The notes under the pieces are model-generated. The model was given only the letters and a program-made list of their open reading frames with translations, was not told the DNA's origin and did no database searches. Both the position numbers and the translations under genes were made by a program. Positions 22,501-32,897 of a stretch of DNA of 64,000 bases are shown piece by piece. The stretch is from Gnetum montanum (taxonomy: Eukaryota; Streptophyta; Gnetopsida; Gnetales; Gnetaceae): contig MNCI01023362.1 of assembly GCA_015680685.1 (NCBI GenBank), positions 208,650 through 272,649 of the forward strand, in the 5' to 3' direction. Every line of letters starts with the position of its first letter. Within the stretch, counting starts at the first letter, position 1.

Positions 22501-23777
22501 AAATTCACCTTTATGGAAGGGGTCGTTTAAGATATGATTGGTCGTTTAGAGCGAATTGATCCTGAAGCTAGTACGCACGCTACGATCATTACGCAGAGGT
22601 TGTTTTACTATGAGATTATTCTACTTAATTATGCCTAACTATTATTTTCATGTTATTAGGAGCTCGCCTCAGGTGGGACCCATCAGCACCCATTGATTTA
22701 GACACCGTCGGGCCCTCATTAGAAGCGACCGTTGTGTTGTACAACATTTACCAAGAAATGCATAAATGTGCTTTACGCTCAACTCACTCCTTATGGGAGT
22801 GTCAGAGTGTAAACGAGGACCTCTAGAAGAGATTGCACAAGTCGGAGAAGGAGAGAATGGCTCTACGTGATGAGGTCAAGGATCTAAGATCATGGAATGA
22901 ATTCCTACAAGCCCAGGAAATGGGAGGTGAAGATTGGAGGACAGCTATCATTGACTACACTTGTTACTGGGCTATCGTTAGGAACAGCGTCCAAACTAGT
23001 TATGAATTAGTTGAACAACGCATGCAGATGGACCTTCTTGCTCAGAAGAACCAGGACTGGAAGGATTATAGCACAAGTGTACAAGAGTGGGGGCAGACGT
23101 AGAAGGATCATAAACATGTTTACAAATGAGAAAACGTTGCCTACCATCAACATTATAGGGACTCTGCCATTGAGGCTCAATCCCTTTGACTATTTCTTGA
23201 TGTTATAGGTGCTTCCAAGGCATTTGAAAAGTTCCAGGAGAAAGTGATGATGAGTGCCTCTCCGGAAAGGGAAGTTACTCATCCTAGAGGTGAGACTACT
23301 GTCCCTTCCTTCTTCCCTGAACCATCCCAATGGACTCTCGTGGAGAAGGGGAAGATCAAGGCTAGAACTGTTCTAGGAGACGGGGTTTGTTCTAAGCTCA
23401 CTGAGGAAGAAATCATGCGCCGTCTATGGATTGGCTTAGAACAAGTCCCCTTTGCTACTGATGTTGGACCGTCACGGGTGAGTTGTAGTATTATTGCATT
23501 TTTTTATACCTAGTTTTGACAATGATGTTAATCTATGTGCCATGCCTAATCGCAGGGACAACCTGAAGAAATTCCTCAATAGGATGAAGCTAACGAAGGT
23601 GGTGACCCTCACAAAGAGGGTGTGTAGGAGACGAAGCGTGCTGAAGGGTCTCACAAAGAGGATCACCCTTATGAAGGGGTTCCTCATGCAAAGGGTGGCC
23701 TCTATGAGGATGACCTCCTCAGAGTAGAAATTGAACTAGGGGATCCAGGAGACAGTGGTAGTAAGAGGGATGTGTAA
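19556..23777 (+). pseudogene. Antisense multi-exon gene inside Tat-like copy A (FCP1/NIF-like N-terminus)
   Basis: It lies opposite to the element's own genes, between protease and RT. Proposed exons: 19556-19674 (MEPKVKGKNAKLARIDE, donor GTAAGT), 20101-20550, 20641-20915, 21005-22053, 22168-about 22370, 22442-22598, 22660-23477 and 23556-23777 (stop TAA). Frames join across the first three introns. Exon 2 resembles plant FCP1/NIF-type HAD phosphatases: LIVLDIVDVL (motif I), GAWDFFQFLLCNYSVIVCS, and YNTLFVACHPKTYFQNPPGT where the family has a DD-containing LLVDDSP...NPPGT. Exon 3 continues this fold (WLDRKWTL). Exon 4 has CWLGHRAA, FGVPSN and FNVHFSFFIA, unrecognised. Exon 7 has a coiled coil (HKSEKERMALRDEVKDL). 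The tail is acidic. About a dozen stops, most of them TAG, show it is dead in this copy. Function unknown. Confidence 0.7.
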
Positions 23778-23984
23778 TGGATTAACCTGATGTTTTATTG
23801 TGGTGAAGAAAAGAGACTATTTTTCTTCTTTTAACGTATTCGAGACAAATTTTGGTATTAATGTTAATGTTCTTTTTGTTGTTACATATTAATGTTAACA
23901 TACGTTTTAACGTTGTGATAAGTTGTGATTAGTTTTGAGAGCATAGCATCAATGTGGTTACTAGTTTGAAACCGTCACAGATTG

Positions 23985-24400
23985 TTAAATTGTCTAAATG
24001 TAAAACATAAATGATATTACTAGTTTAAGGCCATTTTGGGCCCTGGTTAAAGCCGTTTTGGGCCTCTTTTTGTTGTTTTTAGTTTTAAAGTATGAAAAGT
24101 AAGCGTAAATTGGATTTCGGTATAGAGCGTGAATGAAATTTACGTTCCAAGCGTAAATGGGATTTAGATACAAAGGGTAAGTGAAATTGCTAGCTTAAGG
24201 CCATTTTAGGCCGTAGCTAATTCAAGTGCCATGCGTAAATGAAGTTGCTAGTTTAGGGCCATTTCAGGCCTTTGCGTAATTCGAGTATGAAATGTAGAAG
24301 GTTGCTAGTTTAAGGCCATTTCGAGCCTTTGCGTAATTGAGTGCGAAGTGTAGATGCAGTTGCTAGTTTAAGGCCATTTCGGGCTATAGCGTAATAGGAG
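23985..24400 (+). repeat. Tandem repeats (about 57 bp) downstream of the antisense gene, copy A
   Basis: Units contain GTTGCTAGTTTAAGGCCATTT followed by GGGCC/AGGCC and GCGTAATT. The best four begin near 24190, 24248, 24302 and 24358. The same core reversed (GGCCTTAAACTA) forms arrays at 32610-32745 in copy B. Confidence 0.7.
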
Positions 24401-24558
24401 TAAAGAAGATAAAAATGTAAAGCTAAACACAAAGGTAAACAAGAGCGTAATGAAATTAACTTACGGAAAGCATAAATACATGCATAAGAAGCATAGACTA
24501 TAAGCATAAACAAAGTGATTGATGAGACCCTAGTAGTTAGGTAACATTGTTTTACTTG

Positions 24559-27500
24559 CTAACTCTGTAATTGTTTCTTAATTGCCTTTGTCTTTAACAA
24601 CGCGTAAGGACGGGGAGATTTATGGCCCTTCTCCTTCACATCGCAACCTTCCCCTAGGAATGGTAGTTCGGCCCAAGTTAGACTGTCATCAGCCACTATT
24701 TCGGCTTGCTCAGGTACTAGAATAGGGGATTGATTCTCAGACATTTCTATCTCTGACCCTTATTCTATCTCTATCTTATTAACAACCTAAGGGATTGTTT
24801 CATCACTGCGGATAACCACTTCTCCTCCTGCATAAGGCAAATGGATTTCCTGGTGAATGGGTGACAAGACTGCCCTCAGTTGGGCTAACCAAGACCTCCC
24901 AAGAATTAGATTGAATCCATGCATCTCTTCAACCACGATAAACGTAGCATCTGTGGGGAACTAGTCCCCTGCTACAAAGTTGATGTGGACAGTCCCTTTC
25001 ACCTACACCCGTGTCCTATTGAATGAATTTAGGCATGACGTTGTTGTAGGATTAATCTGATCGATCAAGCCTAATTTATCCACTATGGGATAAGGGATGA
25101 CATTAGTGGCCGCCCCATCATCTACATGTACTCTCTGGATTTGGTGCTGGCCGACCTGGATAGTGATGAACATGGGTGCTGTAGTCACTTGACCCTCAGG
25201 GTCATCCTTGATGGATTCATCACGAAAGGTCAACGGGGTGGGATCAGTTTTTTTAGCGGCAGGGGAAAGCATGATGGAGTGAATTGCTCCTTCTTCTACC
25301 GATAGGCTTTCGTCCATAGGTATGGACGTTAGCATGTGAACCATTGCTTCACGATGTGTTTGCGATGTCATGAGCAAGTCATAAAGGCTTAACATTGTAT
25401 TTTTCTATTTCAAAGCCTATTTGACTTGTGCCAAGGCATCAAAGAGATGTTGCCCATGATTAGAGTGTCTGTCATCCTTTTCCTTCTCCATTCGCCCTAA
25501 GAGGAAAATTTCGCGGGGAGGAGTGATAGTTGGCTGAGGGTTAGGCTTCCTTTGGCTTGGGGGATATGATTGCTTTCATGTAACCTCTTTGTCATTGGCA
25601 AGTAGGGCTAACAGTGCTTAAGTGAGGGGTTGAGGTTTGGGTAACCCCAGTGTAAGAGAACCCTTGGCTGCATCAACAGTGACAGTAGGTGAGTTTGACT
25701 TAGAGGATTGCCCCTACGTAGAAGGGGCATTTGATAGTTTTGGTACTCTGATAACTAAGGGTGCCTTGGGTGTAGCTGCGGGCTGTGCCACGGCTTTAGC
25801 GATTACAGGCTGTCGTGAAGCATTCTGGGACGAAGTTCGGAGGATGAAAGGGTGCCTTGGAGTACCACTCATCGGTGCTGGTAGACCTGTCGTTTGGGTC
25901 GAGCGAGGTTGCGTTCGCAACACAAAAGACTACCTCAGGTACGCCTAATTATCGCCCTCTGCCCCTACCACATTGATTGTGTACCCTGCATTGTTTACAT
26001 TCAATGGATCTTGGTACACATGAATGGCCTAGTTTTCTGGGCGTGTCGGGCTACTGCTATCTAAGATCAAGTCACCTTGATCTATAAGACATTGGATGTC
26101 ATCTTTCAATGCCTAGCAGTAGTCCGTATCATGGCCACACAATTGATGATAGTCGCAAAATCAGTCTACTTTAAAGTTCTTAGGCATAGGCAGTTCATTA
26201 GGTTGGGCTAAGGAGGGATTCTTGAGTAGCTCGCAGTGGCACCTGTCATGTTTCAGAGCCTCCTCAGACACCGCCTTCTGTCGGATGTGGCCAGTTCCCA
26301 ATAATTGCTTCAAAAGTTCTGAAGGCTTCATAGGTAGAGTTGCGTAATTTGAACGATCTTTACGCTCAAATTTCAGCCTTGGTTATGGAGATGCTTTAGG
26401 GGTAGATGAGGCTTCTTGATTGGTGCCACCTAAGCTGGTTGTCAGCTTGGCTAGCTCCACAGTAGTTTTCTTGCCGTTGTTGCCTTTCTTCTTGGCCCCT
26501 TTAGCGACCGCCACCACTGTAGTCATGGTGGCTTTGCCTTTGTCCTTACTTTTGCTATGAGCATTCTTGTAGGCCACATACGCTAGGTCTTTGCTAGCCT
26601 CTGCCACGTCTTGGATGCTCTTAGTCTAAGAAAAAGCTTAGCTGAGGGAACGGGGGACAAGGTAATATAGCTTAGACTTGATAAAGTCATTGACTGCTCC
26701 CTTGAAGATTGCCAATAAATGGGCCTCCATGATGGGTTCACGGATCTCATTCAAGGTGGCGCTCCAGCGCTGTATGAACTTTTGTACTAACTTGAGCTGG
26801 TCTTGCTTAACTCCCATGAGCTGGTCCAGTGTTACTTCTGGCTTTAGGTTATATTTGAAGCGAGTCACAAATTGGGTTAACAACTCTTCCAAAGTTGAAA
26901 TGGAAGCACGTGGAAGTGCTCGATAGCAATCCAAAGCTTTACCCATTAAGGACATAGCAAAGACTTGGATGATGGTATGCAGCCATTATTGTAGCAATAA
27001 GGACTCTGACCTGAAAGTGACGAGGTGAGCATTGGGATCACCTTCCCCATTGTATTTCATGAAATGAGGAAGGGGCATCCCAAGCAGCAACGATAGAACT
27101 GGGATGGTTGGACTGATAGGATCGTCTTGGTAGAAGTCAATGACTTGTACCACATCAAAACTAGCAGCCTTAAGGTGCTTGACCTCCTCCGTAAGGGTCT
27201 AAATGAGCTGGAAGGCTTGGTCCAGCCCTGTAGATGACGATGTCATTTGTGGAATGGAAGGGGGAGCTACACCGAGTAGCGACATAGAGGTAACAGCTTG
27301 GCCAATGGTTGGCAGGATAGTCCTTACCGGCAATGTTGCTTATGGCATCCACAATCCAGTGGTTAGTGCAAATGGGGGAACCACCATCGGCTGTGCTATT
27401 GGGTACGCTACTTGCATAGCCAGGGGCATAGGCAATGGTTCTACAACTAGGTTTAGCACTTGTAGGATGTGGCCTTGAAGGTGGGAATGGTGATGGTTTT

Positions 27501-28263
27501 GCATAGGATGCGCGGTAAGAGACATGTTGGGAGCCCACCATGCTATGATAGCAGGCTCTGTCGTGCGAACTAGGAGTGTTGCTACCATTGTAGGGATTGC
27601 ATGCATATGCAGTGGCATAGGAGCAGGCACACGATGAGGTGAGTTAGGTACTCTTGCCTACTAAGGAATGATCTGTGATGAACCCTCACCTGGGAATATA
27701 GTCAAAGAAGGAATGTATAAACGTGGTGAACGCGGGACTCGATCTGTGTTAGACAAAGGTGTAGTGACCATGAACAATGGATTTATACAAGACGTTGTTG
27801 AGGGAGGGGCCATGGTGAAATCGGCATGATTGCCTCCCTCAGAGTGAGATTCTAGATCGTCCTGTCCATCGTGAATCGCTTCTTCATGAAACATGGTTTC
27901 TAGTTCTTCTGGCGATATCTTTGCCATAAACATTTGATCTATGATCCACCTTTGTTGATCTATCAAGGGTATGAAAGTGGTAGACATGGGAATGAGTTCT
28001 TTCCCATCGCAGTACATGAGCTCGTATTCTCATTTTTCCTTAACTTCTTGTGGATACAAAGAAAGATTTGATGCTAGCTTAGTGCAGAAGAAATTGTAGT
28101 GTTCCCTGTGCTGAGCTTGTCTCTCCGGCTCCTTATTTTGTAGCCTAAGGGAGCAGCATGATCACACTGGACTAATTGGTTGCTCAACCACAGGGGGCAT
28201 AACTTGCAAAGTCCAAGGGTTTTTGAGATTGGCAGTGTCAACAGCTGTCGTTGATGTAACCAT
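24559..28263 (-). pseudogene. Gag-protease ORF of Tat-like copy A
   Basis: ATG at 28263-28261 (MVTSTTAVDTANLKN), 200 bp after the primer site. The first 380 residues are proline-rich and unrecognised. Capsid: MSLMGKALDCYRALPRASI, LEELLTQFVTRFKYN, LAIFKGAVNDFIKSKLYYL (about 26955-26640). A basic region then carries a zinc-knuckle-like CDYHQLCGHDTDYC near 26130. Aspartic protease at 25220-24850: VTTAPMFITIQVG, VHVDDGAATNVIPYPIVDKL (active-site DDGA for the usual DTGA), FNLILGRSWL. It ends at stop TAG 24561-24559, homologous to the stop at 32408 in copy B, so RT is a separate ORF. Frameshifts and stops are scattered. Confidence 0.85.
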
Positions 28264-28462
28264 TTTCGAAATTGGGACAACAGATGCGAACTAAGATAAT
28301 AATCAGGGCTTTTTATCTCATAGGATTCTAAAAGAATCGTCAAAGTGACCGATCTGCACCACACGATTTCGTAAACAACCTTGGAGGTATTACGTTTACA
28401 TTGATCGACAATGGATACAGATAGCTTATGAGACTACCCGTAAAATGCGAATCAGCTATGAA

Positions 28463-28481
28463 GGCCCTCCTTCTAGTGCCA
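28463..28481 (-). other. Primer-binding site of Tat-like copy A
   Basis: Read on the minus strand: TGGCACTAGAAGGAGGGCC, six bases after the LTR end TTGTTACA. Starting with TGG it is a normal complement of a tRNA 3' CCA end. I could not assign the tRNA; it is not the tRNA-Asp site of the Athila-like elements. Confidence 0.65.
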
Positions 28482-28487
28482 GAAAAC

Positions 28488-29911
28488 TGTAACAATGGAA
28501 AAATTCGATCGTTGGAAATACCAATGAAAATCTGTGGTACACAGTTCGAACCCCGGATCCATGTGAGGACCGTGCTAGAGAAAATGAATCCGAGGTGCCC
28601 TGAATGATCTTGTCGATCAGATAGGGACTTATTTAATCAGTAAAAGATTTGATAATAATTTCGATGGTGAAATGCAGGTTCTTTATGAAGTGATGTAATG
28701 TTGTTACCCTGAAAGTAATTGAAGATAATGCAAACAATTTAGGTAAGATTGCCAAATCTATCTAACTAGGGTGCAATAGGTCAAATTTGACAACTAATAT
28801 GATCACAAGATCTAAGATTTAATTTATGAAAACAATATGTTTGATACAATGACTGTAGGCGGACTTCAGTTTGGACGAAGCATATGCCAATGACAAGAAA
28901 GTTATACAAAGATGAAACAAGCGAGGATCAATCTACCTTGATCTAGCCAATCTGGGTGTAAGGAAGTTAGATCTGTGGGAGAATATCCAGTAGCCAATTT
29001 TTTTTGACCAAGAATTCTTGTCAATCACATCCGACGTTCTCACAATCGCTAATTCTCCTTTGCTCGTTTGCCAATCTTGAAAGAAAATTTTTTTCCAACC
29101 CTTTGATCTTCATCAACTGGAGCATTTATAAGGTTAAGATCAGGAGAGAAACACGGTTTAAGTAACGTGTGTCCTACACTTATAAAATGTTGTTGACTCA
29201 ATGTGTTGTCGTTGAAGCTTACAATGCCATGCTACGTTGCGCGTTGTAAACTACCCTCATGCAGGCTTTGGTACCAAACTCTCTTTTTATTACACTATAA
29301 TACTATGGAGAGCATATTGTGGTGTATGATGTACTTGTCATTACTTGAATTATGCTGCATTACACTAGATTATGCATAGTACCGTAATTCAGCGTAAAAT
29401 GACGAAACTAAAAAAGTTAAAGTGATGTTGTCGCATTTCCTTTGTTTCTATCCTTTTTGGGGTTTTTACTATGCTATGCTGCGTAAAGCAGCGTAATGGG
29501 CCCATTAACTAGAAAAGAAAACTCACTAAGACACGCGTTATACTGCAAACTGTTGCTTAGGACTTGAGATTTTTGCCAGGCTGTCAAAGTCTTGTATGCT
29601 TGCCATCCTTGATGCTACGGTGGGCTATCTTTGATATTACGTTGCATAATATGATGTTACACTATGTAGCGTAATACAACATAATTTTCCACAAATTAAG
29701 ATTTTTGAAACAGATAACTTGCAAAGTTGGAAGCTTGGCCACCGTGCATTCGTCGCTTTACTCCATCCTCTGGAATTAACTTGTGTTGTGCTATGCAGCG
29801 TGGTGGGATAGACCTTTAACTAAAAAGGAACTTGTCGTGCCTTACCTTATTGCAACCCTTTGTCTAAGTCACCAGTTTTTTCACTGAACTGTCGTGACCT
29901 CAAAATTTTCA
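28488..29911 (-). repeat. 5' LTR of Tat-like copy A
   Basis: About 1.4 kb. The end next to the primer site (TGTAACAATGG on plus) and the block GGATCCATGTGAGGACCGTGC...GAGGTGCCCTGAATGATCTTGTCGATCAGATAGGGACTT (28556-28630, in pieces) are homologous to the LTR ends near 46141 and 49884. A TATA-like ATTTATAAGG lies at 29125 (minus). The upstream part has GCTATGCTGCGTAAAGCAGC-type palindromes. The outer boundary, near TGAAAATTTTGAGG (29911), is inferred from where gag homology of copy B begins. Confidence 0.65.
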
Positions 29912-32410
29912 TGGTGTTTCAATTCAGATTTGAATCCTTTTTATTGCAACCATGGCCTCACACCATCATTCGTGTCTTTGCCATGTCTCTGATAGGAAAA
30001 GCCTTAGATTGGTACCATGCTCTTCCACGTGCCTTTATCTCCACATTGGAGGAGTTTCTAAGTCAATTTGTGACCTACTTCAAGTATAACTTAAGATTGG
30101 AGGTCACCCTAGACCAGCTCATGAATGTAAAGCAAGAACCACTTGAATCTGTGCAAGAATTTATACAATGCTGAAGTGCAACTTTAAACAAAACTATATG
30201 AACCAATTACTAAGGCCCATTTGCTGGCCATCTTCAAGGATGTAGTAAATGACTTTATTAAGTCTAAACTATACTACTTGGCTTCACAGTCCCTTAGCCA
30301 AGCATTTGCTCAAACTAAGAGCATTCAGGATGCAATAGAAGCCAGTAGGGATCTATCCTACATGACCTATAAAAATGCACACACAAAAAAAGACAAGGAG
30401 AAAGGAAAGGCCGTGACAACCATAGTGCCTATGGTGGCTAAGGAGACCAAGCCCAACAACAATAATAACAAAAAGACTATCACAACATCCAACGCTCCCA
30501 CTAATGCCACACCCGACCCTAGCAAGATAAGTTAGTCTCTGGCCTCAACACCTATAGTGCAAATGTAGCCAAGGCCAAACTTTGAGCACAAGGACCATTC
30601 AAAGTATACCTTGCTGCCGATTAAGCCTTCAGAACTTCTAAAGCAATTTCTAGGAGCTAGGTGAATTCAACATAAAATAATGCCAAACAAGGCCCTCAAA
30701 CATCACCAAAGGCACTACAAAGTTCGTAGGAATCCCTCCTTGGCTACCCCTAATGAACCACCAGTGCCTAGGAATTTTAGGTTAAAGCGTTTTTACAACT
30801 ATCATCAACTATGTGGCCACGATATAGATTATTAATTAATGTTAAAAGATGACATTCAACGAATGATCAATCAAGGCAAGTTGGTCCTGGATGAGAGTAG
30901 TCTCGTTCAACCTGAAAACTAGTCAATGGGCATTTACAAAGATCCTCTAAATGCTAACAATGCAAGTTACACCATCAATGCCATCGACATTAATGATAAC
31001 ACTGAGTCACAATAGGAATCATTTATAGTTTGTGTACCTCCTCACAACGCTAAATCTCCAACAACTACTATGTCACAAACCCCATTTGTCATTAGGGCCC
31101 CTCACCAAACATCTGCTACACCTTTTTTGTTGAAAACTGCATCACCTCCCACTACAACAACGTAAGCATCATTTGTCATTAGGGTGCCAAGGCATGGAAG
31201 TTATCCCTCTACTCAAAATCAAGTGACAAGTGCTGCACCCCAGCCTCCCCATTCAAAGAAGCATGAAGATCATCTAGCAGATAACCTGGCTAGAGAACAT
31301 GCTGCACTAGGTTCCCCTAAGCCTACCCCCTTGTTCATAGTTCCTATGGCCTCCTTGTCATCAACTATCAATAGCAACACATAGACACAATCATCACCTT
31401 TTGGTCCAAGAAAGCTTAGTGTTCAACCTGAAGCTACTCCCCCTTGAGAAATTTTCCTCCTAGGGTGAATGGAAGAAGAGAAAGCTAGCTAACAATAAGA
31501 CAATGGACAAGACTTCTTGAATGCTCTTTCATAAGTTAAATAGGCCTTAAAGAAGAAAAATACAACACTAATATTATATGACCTAATAATGACCTCTCCA
31601 ACACATCATGAGGCAATGGTTCACATGTTGATGTCTATTCCTATTAGCGAAAGCCTATTGGCTAAAGAGAAAGCCATTCATGCTATCATGCTTCCCCCCA
31701 TGGCCAACCTAGCTAACATTTCATGTAAAAGCTATCAAGGATGACCCTAAAAAGGATCATGTGACAACCACACCTACGTTCATCACCATTCAGGTTGGCC
31801 AATACAAGATTTGCAAGGTACACGTTGATGACCAAGCTACCACCAACATAATCCCATTTCCTATTGTTGACACGTTGGGCTTGGTCGATCAAATCAAGCC
31901 CATAGCAACTTCATGCCTTAAGTCCTTCAATGGAGCACATGTGGTAGTCAAGGGGACTATGCACATCAACTTTGTGGCAAGGGACCAGTTCCCCATGAGT
32001 GGGGTATTCATCATGGTGGAGGAGATGCCAGGATTTAACTTGATCTTGGGAATATCATGGTTAGCCCAACTAAGGGCTATCTCATCACCTCTACATTAGG
32101 AAATCTACTTACCCTATGCGGGTAGGGAAGTAGTGATTTACGGTGACGAAGTAGCTCCTGAGGCCATAAACAATGTAGACGTGGAGCAAGGTTTAGAGAT
32201 AGAAATCTCTAAAAATGAAGCATCCATTCAAACTAAAAACCATGTTTGAAAAATGAACAGGCCAAATCTAACAACTCAAATGAAGAAACCATGTGGGCCA
32301 AGTTGCCCTTCCAAATGGTAGATGATAACATATATGAATACCACCGCAAGGCATCTCAGCTGTATGCCTCGCCTAACCCACATCAAGTTAGGAAAAAATT
32401 GCATGATTAA
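29912..32410 (+). pseudogene. Gag (partial) and protease of Tat-like copy B
   Basis: It begins inside the capsid domain: FRFESFLLQPWPHTIIRVFA, MSLIGKALDWYHALPRAFI, LEEFLSQFVTYFKYN, LAIFKDVVNDFIKSKLYYL, matching copy A residue by residue. The zinc-knuckle region is YNYHQLCGHDIDY, with the first cysteine lost. Protease lies at 31761-32100: TPTFITIQVGQYKICK, VHVDDQATTNIIPFPIV (active-site glycine lost), FNLILGISWLAQLRA. The ORF closes at TAA 32408-32410 (RKKLHD), aligned with the end of copy A. Several stops and frameshifts inactivate it. Confidence 0.85.
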
Positions 32411-32609
32411 AACTTTCCTTCACATCACTTTAATAAATTGTTATACTTCTATTCGCATAATTTACATTTTTACATTAAGTTCACTATTTGCATAATTTAC
32501 ATTTTACATTAATTTTATTGTTTGCATAATTTACATTTTACATTAAGTTTTCTATTTGCATAATTTAAATGTTACATTAAGTTTGCTAATTTCATTGCCC
32601 TTGTCATCA

Positions 32610-32745
32610 GTACCTTACACATGGCCCAAAATGGCCTAAAACTAGCAATGGCCTGAAATGTCCTTAAACTATTTCCATGGCCCAAAATGGCCTTAAACTA
32701 TCGCCATGGCCCGAAATGGTCTTAAACTATTAAACTAGAGCAATG
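32610..32745 (+). repeat. Short tandem repeats after protease, copy B
   Basis: Three to four units of about 33-46 bp with core CATGGCCCAAAATGGCCTTAAACTA. This is the reverse complement of the TAGTTTAAGGCCATTTTGGGCC array in copy A, so both copies have it on the gag-protease side of the antisense gene. Confidence 0.65.
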
Positions 32746-32897
32746 GGCCCAAACACATTCATAAAATATTAACGAAAATAAAATGAAACAATTGTTTCAC
32801 TTTTTACTCTCCATAAAATTTGAAGTCCATACAATAATGCTTACAAAAAATTAATAATAAAGTGTAAAAAACAAAAATAAAATATTTTTTTGCTACA

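Larger units (their letters stand above)
16856..29911 (-). mobile_element. Tat-like Ty3/gypsy copy A (3'-truncated)
   Basis: Minus-strand order: 5' LTR 29911-28488, primer site 28481-28463, gag-protease 28263-24559, a 5.6-kb interval carrying an antisense multi-exon gene (19556-23777), then RT and RNase H from 18964 ending abruptly near 16856 in the archaeal-type RNase H. Integrase and 3' LTR are missing. The second, archaeal-type RNase H places it in the Tat lineage of Ty3/gypsy. It lies head to head with copy B. The simplest reading is that copy A inserted into gag of copy B and a single deletion later removed the left parts of both. Confidence 0.8.

Noticed and set aside
25637-25948. 103-residue plus-strand frame with a glycine- and alanine-rich product
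   Set aside because: It is the shadow of the proline-rich linker between gag and protease on the minus strand.
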